Below are positions 59,368-64,000 of a stretch of 64,000 bases of DNA, piece after piece. Every line of letters begins with the position of its first letter. Positions within the stretch are counted from its first letter, which is position 1. Both the position numbers and the translations under genes were made by a program. The notes under the pieces were generated by a model, which was given only the letters and a program-made list of their open reading frames with translations, had not been told where the DNA came from and did no database searches. This stretch comes from DASSQJ01 sp963772645 (GTDB lineage: Bacteria > Actinomycetota > Actinomycetes > Actinomycetales > Dermatophilaceae). The DNA lies in NCBI GenBank assembly GCA_963772645.1, contig CAVYYD010000008.1:62001-126000 (forward strand). Direction: 5' to 3'.

Positions 59368-60897
59368 TCACTCGGCGACCGGCAGCACGTGGCTGGCCAT
59401 GAACTCGACGAACTCGTCGGGCTGTTCGAACAGCGGCCGGTGTCCTGAGCGGTCGAGCACCACGGTCTCCTTGGTGGGTGCCGTGAGCTCGGCGTACCAC
59501 TGGCCGAAGGGCTCGGAGCGGCCCGGCGCCTCGTGGGCCCCTTGGACGAAGAACACCGGGACCTCCAGGCGGGGAGCGTCACGGCGCAGGTCGACGTCCT
59601 GGATCTTCGGGTAGAGCGTGCCGAAGGTGTCCATGAACCCGGCGAGGAGGTGCACCTGGTCGACGAGGGTGTACTCGGCGACGAGGAAGTTCTCCGAGAA
59701 GCCGCCGGCTCCTTCGCTGTTGCCGGTGTGGTCGTAGGGATAGACCTCCTGCTCGAAGGAGAGCGCGGTCTCGTAGTCGAGCATCGAGGTGTAGGGCGGC
59801 GGTCCGATCTCCTCGAGCGTCGTCACCAACCCGTCCTGTCCCTGCTCGCGTGCCCAGGCGAGGGTGTCGGTGTAGAAGATGCGGTCGGTCTCGACCGGGC
59901 TGACCATCTGGCCCACGCCCACGAAGGCCGAGTACAGCGTCGGCTCCTGGGCGACGGTGAGCACCCCGAGGATCGTCCCCCAGGACTGCCCGACGAGGAC
60001 GACCCGGTCGGTGCCGAAGCGCTCGCGCAGGTAGTTCGTGGTGGCGATCGTGTCCTCGATCGCGGCCTGGAGGGTGTAGGTGTCGGTCGGGTCGAGCGCC
60101 GGGTACGACGTGCCGGTGCCGCGCTGGTCGAGCGTGGCCACGGTGAAGCCCTCCTCGAGAGCGGGCAGGTGGTTGCGCATCGCCCCGAGCTCGGAGCCGC
60201 CCGGGCCGCCGGCGAGGAAGAGCAGCACGGGGTTGCCGGTGTCGTGGCCGCGGATCATCAGCCCGAGCTCGTGGCCGTTGACGTCGATCGACGTCAGCTC
60301 GGCGATGCTCCCCTGCAGCGGCGCGCCGTCGGCTCCGGTGATCGGAGCGGTCGATGCCGGCCGGGCGACGACGAGGGCGAGCCCGGCGACCACGGCGACG
60401 GAGACCGCCACGGTCGCCCACCGCAGGATGCTGCGACCGCGCCCCCCGGGGAAACGGCCGCCGCGACGGGCGGCGACGAACGCCCCGAGGCCGGCGCCGA
60501 CGGCCATCGGGAGCAGGGACAGCAGGGCATGGAACCCTCGCCCGACCGCGAGGGCGAGGAGGCCGTAGGTGCTGAGGTGCGGGGCGTCGACGGTGGGGCC
60601 GTCGACCGGCATCCGGGCGATCTCGAAAGCGACCGCGAACACGACGGGAGCCACGAGCATCGCCCAGCGAGACCGGGTGAGCAGGCCCGCGGCGAGGCCC
60701 ACCGCGAGGCTGAGGACGATCGAGGTCAGCGCCGCCGCCGTGGTCTGCGGCGACCTGGGCGTCCAGACCCCGGCCAGGACGCCCCACAAGGCGGCGAGGC
60801 CGATGGCTACGACCCATCCGCGGTTCAGTCGCGGCGGTGCGACCGGGCCCGACGGCGTGGGTGGGGTGTGCGCAACTTTGGTGGTGGTTGGCGACAT
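59368..60897 (-). CDS. Membrane-anchored alpha/beta hydrolase (S33 peptidase-like)
   Basis: 509 residues. About five N-terminal membrane helices (residues 28-175) precede an outward-facing hydrolase domain of the proline-iminopeptidase type. That domain has the oxyanion GGPGGSE, nucleophile Ser near residue 305 in GQSWGT, and the catalytic His in DRSGHRPLFEQP. It begins 4 bases after the ABC permease stop, so it is part of that operon. It may process a substrate or peptide handled by the transporter. Confidence 0.87.
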   Translation of the reverse strand: MSPTTTKVAHTPPTPSGPVAPPRLNRGWVVAIGLAALWGVLAGVWTPRSPQTTAAALTSIVLSLAVGLAAGLLTRSRWAMLVAPVVFAVAFEIARMPVDGPTVDAPHLSTYGLLALAVGRGFHALLSLLPMAVGAGLGAFVAARRGGRFPGGRGRSILRWATVAVSVAVVAGLALVVARPASTAPITGADGAPLQGSIAELTSIDVNGHELGLMIRGHDTGNPVLLFLAGGPGGSELGAMRNHLPALEEGFTVATLDQRGTGTSYPALDPTDTYTLQAAIEDTIATTNYLRERFGTDRVVLVGQSWGTILGVLTVAQEPTLYSAFVGVGQMVSPVETDRIFYTDTLAWAREQGQDGLVTTLEEIGPPPYTSMLDYETALSFEQEVYPYDHTGNSEGAGGFSENFLVAEYTLVDQVHLLAGFMDTFGTLYPKIQDVDLRRDAPRLEVPVFFVQGAHEAPGRSEPFGQWYAELTAPTKETVVLDRSGHRPLFEQPDEFVEFMASHVLPVAE

Positions 60898-60901
60898 GGC
60901 G

Positions 60902-61648
60902 TCACACGACGTCTCTGCGGTGGACAGCGAGCAGTCCGGCAGCGGCTGGGACCAGGGCCCAGGCGGCGATCGTCAGGAAGGCGGCCCACAGGGTGACCTC
61001 GGTGCTGGCGCCGGAGATGACGGCGAAGAGGTTCGTCGGGATCCAGGGCCCGGCGGCGCTGAGCAGCTGGGCGGTGAGCGGGGGGAGGACGAACAGCACC
61101 AGGACGACGGCGGTGACCGCGCCTCCGACGTTGCGGATGACGGCCCCGAGCCCGGCGCCGAGAACGGCGCCGACGGCCCCGGCCAAGGTGGTGGTGGCCA
61201 ACAGCAGGGCGATGTCACCTGTGGGGACCAGGAAGCCGTACTCGGTGGTGCGCAGTGCGACCGCGACTCCGGTGACGACGAGTGCCTGGCCGACCAGGGC
61301 CAGGATCGCTCCGGCCGCCGCGACGGCGGTCAGCTGTGCGGTGACGGCTCGGAACCGTCGTGGGCTGGTCAGGAACGTGGGCACCACGGTGGCGTGCCCG
61401 TACTCCCGAGCAGCGGCGATGGCGCCGAACAGTGCGGTGCCCAGCATGGCGTTGAAGGCGAAGGCCATGAGTGACTGCTGGTCCGCCGCGGTGGCGACGA
61501 ATGCCTTGCTGCCTCCCATGTCGGTGCCGAACGCGACGATGGCCGCGTCGAGGCCGGCGATGACCAGCAGCACCGCGAGGAACGCCCACGGCAGCTTGGT
61601 GGTGGTGAGCTTGCGGATCTCTGCGCGTACCAGTGCCAGGGATGTCAT
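60902..61648 (-). CDS. ABC-2 type permease
   Basis: 248 residues with six membrane helices: ALVRAEIRKLTTTKLPWAF at the start, AAAREYGHATVVPTFLTSPRR in the cytoplasmic loop, then helices through WAAFLTIAAWALVPAAAGLL. It is the membrane half of an exporter with the ATPase just upstream, whose stop it overlaps (ATGA at 61648). Such pairs export antibiotics, lipids or peptides. Confidence 0.9.
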   Translation of the reverse strand: MTSLALVRAEIRKLTTTKLPWAFLAVLLVIAGLDAAIVAFGTDMGGSKAFVATAADQQSLMAFAFNAMLGTALFGAIAAAREYGHATVVPTFLTSPRRFRAVTAQLTAVAAAGAILALVGQALVVTGVAVALRTTEYGFLVPTGDIALLLATTTLAGAVGAVLGAGLGAVIRNVGGAVTAVVLVLFVLPPLTAQLLSAAGPWIPTNLFAVISGASTEVTLWAAFLTIAAWALVPAAAGLLAVHRRDVV

Positions 61649-62589
61649 AGCAGTACTGCTTCCCGCTCGGTGTGTGCGTGGTCGGCGACGGGCTCGTCGC
61701 CGGCGGTGACGTCTTCGGTGCTCGTCCAGTCCAGGAACAGCTCTTCCAGCGAGCCTGCCTGGGGGGCGAGCTCGTGCAGGGCGATGCCGGCCGCGCAGGC
61801 GCGGTCCCCGATCTCGGTGATGGGCATGCCTCTGACGACCAGCTCGCCGTCGCGTCCACCGAGCACGCTGGCGCCGGCCCCCGTCAGGGCCTGGGTGAGC
61901 CTGTCGGGTGCAAGGGTGCGCACCGTGGTGCCGGCTCGCTGCAGCGACGCCAGGTCTCCGGTGGTGACGACCTGGCCGTGGGCGATCACGACGACGTCGT
62001 CGGCGAGCTGCTCCACCTCGGCGAGCAGGTGGCTGGAGACGAACACCGTTCCACCCGCTGCGGCGCGCTCCCGCAGCAGGTCTCGCAGCCAGCGGATGCC
62101 TTGGGGGTCGAGCCCGTTGCCGGGCTCGTCGAGCACGAGCACCGGGGGGTCGCCCAGCAGCGCGGCGGCGAGCCCCAGTCGCTGCCTCATCCCGAGGGAG
62201 TAGCCCCCGACGTGGCGGTCGGCGGCATGGGTGAGGCCGACCGCGTCGAGCACCTGGTCGATGCGGTGGTGGTCGAACCCACCACCGTCGGCGAGGATGC
62301 GCAGGTGGTTGCGGCCGCTGCGGGCGGGGTGGAACGCGTTCGGCTCGAGGACCACGCCGACGGTGCGGGCCGGGTCTGGCAGGTCGCGGTACCGGGTGCC
62401 CCCGATGGCGGCGTGCCCGTGGTCGGCCGTTGCGAGGTCGAGGAGGACCTTCATCGTGGTGGACTTGCCGGCGCCGTTGGGGCCGAGGAAGCAGGTGACC
62501 CGTCCGGGTGCGACGGTGAAGGTGAGGTCGTCGACGACCGTGTCCTTGCCGTAGCGCTTGGTGACGTGGTCGATGGTGAGCGGAAGCAT
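61645..62589 (-). CDS. ABC transporter ATP-binding protein
   Basis: 314 residues. Walker A GPNGAGKSTT (36-45), signature YSLGMRQRLGLAAAL, Walker B LVLDEPGNGLDPQG and a switch His in VSSHLLAE. A C-terminal extension (about 225-314) is typical of CcmA/DrrA-type exporters. The longer frame from 62877 is discarded; ATG 62589 follows GGGAACC. It forms the ABC-2 exporter with the next gene. Confidence 0.93.
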   Translation of the reverse strand: MLPLTIDHVTKRYGKDTVVDDLTFTVAPGRVTCFLGPNGAGKSTTMKVLLDLATADHGHAAIGGTRYRDLPDPARTVGVVLEPNAFHPARSGRNHLRILADGGGFDHHRIDQVLDAVGLTHAADRHVGGYSLGMRQRLGLAAALLGDPPVLVLDEPGNGLDPQGIRWLRDLLRERAAAGGTVFVSSHLLAEVEQLADDVVVIAHGQVVTTGDLASLQRAGTTVRTLAPDRLTQALTGAGASVLGGRDGELVVRGMPITEIGDRACAAGIALHELAPQAGSLEELFLDWTSTEDVTAGDEPVADHAHTEREAVLL

Positions 62590-62674
62590 GGTGCGGGTTC
62601 CCTTCGGGGAGGCCGATGGTGAGTGGTCAGGCGCGTCGACTCGGGGCCGACGGGCTGGGGACGTGGCGCCCGGG

Positions 62675-62893
62675 TCAGTCCAGCGCCATGGCGGTGGGCA
62701 GGTCCACGCGGCTGGCTCGTCGGGCCGGGCCGATGGCGGCGAGCACGCCGACGACCGCTGCCAACCCGGCCGTCGCTCCGCCCGGTCCGTGGACCGAGGT
62801 CGCCTCCACCCCGTACGTGCGGTGGGCGTCGACGACTCGGGCCGCGACAGTGATCGTCTGCGGGAGAACTGCATCAAGTGTCGTGTGAGTCAT
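62675..62893 (-). pseudogene. FtsX-like permease C-terminal remnant
   Basis: A 72-codon frame ending TAGLAAVVGVLAAIGPARRASRVDLPTAMALD in part, which matches the last helix and cytoplasmic PARRAS..DLPTAMA tail of MacB/FtsX-type permeases. The rest of the permease is missing. It lies 86 bases before the ABC ATPase gene and could be the end of a deleted transporter. Confidence 0.4.
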
Positions 62894-62953
62894 AACCGAC
62901 GTCCTGTTCGCGGCTGCGCAAGGGCTCCCGGGGGACGTCAGGCGACGCCTCAT

Positions 62954-63241
62954 CCATCGCGCCGGCGACGATGCAGGGACGATGCGGAACTGGACCTCAC
63001 TGAGGAAGCGGGACGCGCGGTCCGCTTCGAGGACGACGGATGTGCCGTCGGACGTGATCAGTGGTCGATGCGGGACCTGACGTGGTCAGCTTCCCGATCC
63101 CCACCGTACTCCGTGGCCCGGGCCCGTCCGACCGCACCGTGAGCTGCCCCCGGGCTGGCGGGCTGGCGGGCTGGCGGGCGGGCGGGTGAGCAGGGTCTCG
63201 CCCCGGCTGGACGGCGGTGCCGGGGTGCACATACTGGCGAG
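62954..63241. other. Spacer with 8-bp tandem repeat
   Basis: No gene is seen. GGGCTGGC is repeated three times exactly (63152-63175), followed by GGGCGGGC and GGGTGAGC (to 63191). The stretch would contain the promoter of the following SRPBCC gene, which may be leaderless. Confidence 0.55.
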
Positions 63242-63844
63242 ATGAGGCCTACCCCAACGACGCTCGTGCTCGCGGCTGGTGCGGGCGCCGCGGCCTATGT
63301 CCGGTACGTCCGGCCCTGGCAGCTGACCTGGGGCGCCACCCCTGCGGAGGTCACTCGCCGGCTTCCCAGTGACGACCTGGTGACCGACCCCACCTTCGAC
63401 GCCACCCGGGCGATCACCCTCGACGCCCCGCCGGCACAGGTGTGGCCGTGGCTGGTGCAGATGGGCCTGACCCGCGCCGGCTGGTACAGCTACGACCTGC
63501 TCGACAACCTCGGGCGCCCCAGCGCCCGCCGGATCGTCCCCGAACTGCAGGGGCTCGCACCTGGCGACATCGTGCCGAATTGCCCGAACGGCCGGCAGGG
63601 GATGAGGGTGCTGTCCGTCGAGGCGCCCACCGCGATGGTGTGGGGCGAGCCCGGGGGCACCACCTGGGCCTGGCAGCTCGACGAAACCGACACGGGCGGA
63701 ACCCGGCTCGTCACCCGGGTCCGGTCGCGCTACCAGTGGCTCTCGCCCTCCATCGCCTTCTCGCTGCTGGTCGAGTTCGGCGACATCTGGATGATGCGCA
63801 AGATGCTCCTGGGCCTGCGCGAGCGGACGGCGACGCCCCGCTGA
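63242..63844 (+). CDS. SRPBCC-family protein
   Basis: 200 residues. An N-terminal hydrophobic stretch (residues 7-22) may anchor it. The START-like core includes TRAITLDAPPAQVWPWLVQM, RAGWYSYDLLDNL, LAPGDIVPN, and TWAWQLDETDTGGTRLVTRVRS. This pattern is common in actinobacterial polyketide-cyclase-like proteins of unknown ligand. ATG 63242. The last 30 residues form a long amphipathic helix. Confidence 0.8.
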   Translation: MRPTPTTLVLAAGAGAAAYVRYVRPWQLTWGATPAEVTRRLPSDDLVTDPTFDATRAITLDAPPAQVWPWLVQMGLTRAGWYSYDLLDNLGRPSARRIVPELQGLAPGDIVPNCPNGRQGMRVLSVEAPTAMVWGEPGGTTWAWQLDETDTGGTRLVTRVRSRYQWLSPSIAFSLLVEFGDIWMMRKMLLGLRERTATPR

Positions 63845-63923
63845 CGCTGACCCCGAAGGCTCCGGCCACCGCGATTAGGTACCAACCGGCCGACAGAGGA
63901 GTGTGGGGTCGGAGGAACCAATC

Positions 63924-64000
63924 ATGTCGAACATCCCGCGGTTCATCGTCGTCGTGCTGCTCACCGGTCACGGACTCATCCACCTGCTGGGCGCCGCCAA
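63924..64000 (+). CDS. Start of a small membrane protein, cut by the window end
   Basis: ATG 63924 is preceded by GGAGGAACC. The 25 visible residues, MSNIPRFIVVVLLTGHGLIHL and LGAA, form a membrane helix with a GHGLIHLLG motif common in small actinobacterial integral membrane proteins. The gene continues beyond 64000. It lies 79 bases after the SRPBCC gene on the same strand. Confidence 0.7.
   Translation, partial: MSNIPRFIVVVLLTGHGLIHLLGAA

Noticed and set aside
1..64000. CRISPR array or complete insertion sequence
   Set aside because: I saw no regularly spaced repeats with unique spacers, and no transposase with terminal inverted repeats.

Overview
The window is very GC-rich (roughly 70-74 %), uses GTG and occasional TTG starts, and carries a block of genes typical of Actinomycetota: fhaA, fhaB, pstP, a rodA/ftsW-type gene, pbpA and pknB, followed by a trpG/pabA-like gene, a class E sortase, a DUF881 gene, crgA, a rhomboid protease and a cyclophilin. 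This block usually lies near the chromosomal origin, so the window is most likely chromosomal, origin-proximal DNA of a Micrococcales-like actinobacterium. An Intrasporangiaceae-type genome is my best guess, but that is inference. Several genes seem to be read from leaderless transcripts, with a -10 hexamer 6-7 bases before the start codon.

Layout. 1-1.4 kb: tail of a short-chain dehydrogenase and a frameshifted acyltransferase-like gene. 1.6-7.7 kb: a large exported polyglycine protein, a lone receiver domain, a small exported protein and an OmpR-type two-component pair; shared repeats precede both exported-protein genes. 7.8-13.5 kb: alpha/beta hydrolase, DUF6767-like protein, an SOS-controlled HNH/13E12 protein, a DoxX-like protein, an EVE-domain protein, tRNA-Leu(CAG) and a pirin. 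13.7-21.3 kb: the cell-wall and division operon, fhaA to pknB. 21.3-28.4 kb: trpG-like, sortase, DUF881, crgA, rhomboid, PPIase, a coiled-coil membrane protein and a secreted lytic-transglycosylase-like protein. A convergent gap here holds three DnaA-box-like sites.

28.4-35.1 kb is the most interesting part. A small winged-helix gene faces a 1343-residue open reading frame that fuses a DabB-like proton-conducting membrane subunit to a complete DabA-like (DUF2309) inorganic-carbon uptake subunit. A zinc-ribbon DUF6671-like gene overlaps it by ATGA, and a cation/proton antiporter follows. This looks like a one-polypeptide DAB bicarbonate/CO2 accumulation system with two extra partners.

35.1-47.4 kb: SNF2-type helicase, two GAF-ANTAR proteins, a STAS protein, an NmrA-type pseudogene, a CrtI-like oxidoreductase and methyltransferase, a membrane pair behind a structured leader, and a cysteine-bearing HTH regulator facing a frameshifted hemerythrin-DUF2249 gene, a DsbA-like gene and a VOC gene. 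47.4-52.3 kb is decayed or error-rich: broken FAD monooxygenase, PEP-utilising enzyme and SRPBCC genes with repeat-rich filler. 52.4-64 kb: a large LuxR-type ATPase regulator, a tandem-cupredoxin exported protein, a P-type proton ATPase, a membrane-anchored hydrolase with an ABC exporter, an SRPBCC protein and the start of a small membrane protein.

At least five genes carry frameshifts. From sequence alone, real decay and assembly error cannot be told apart.
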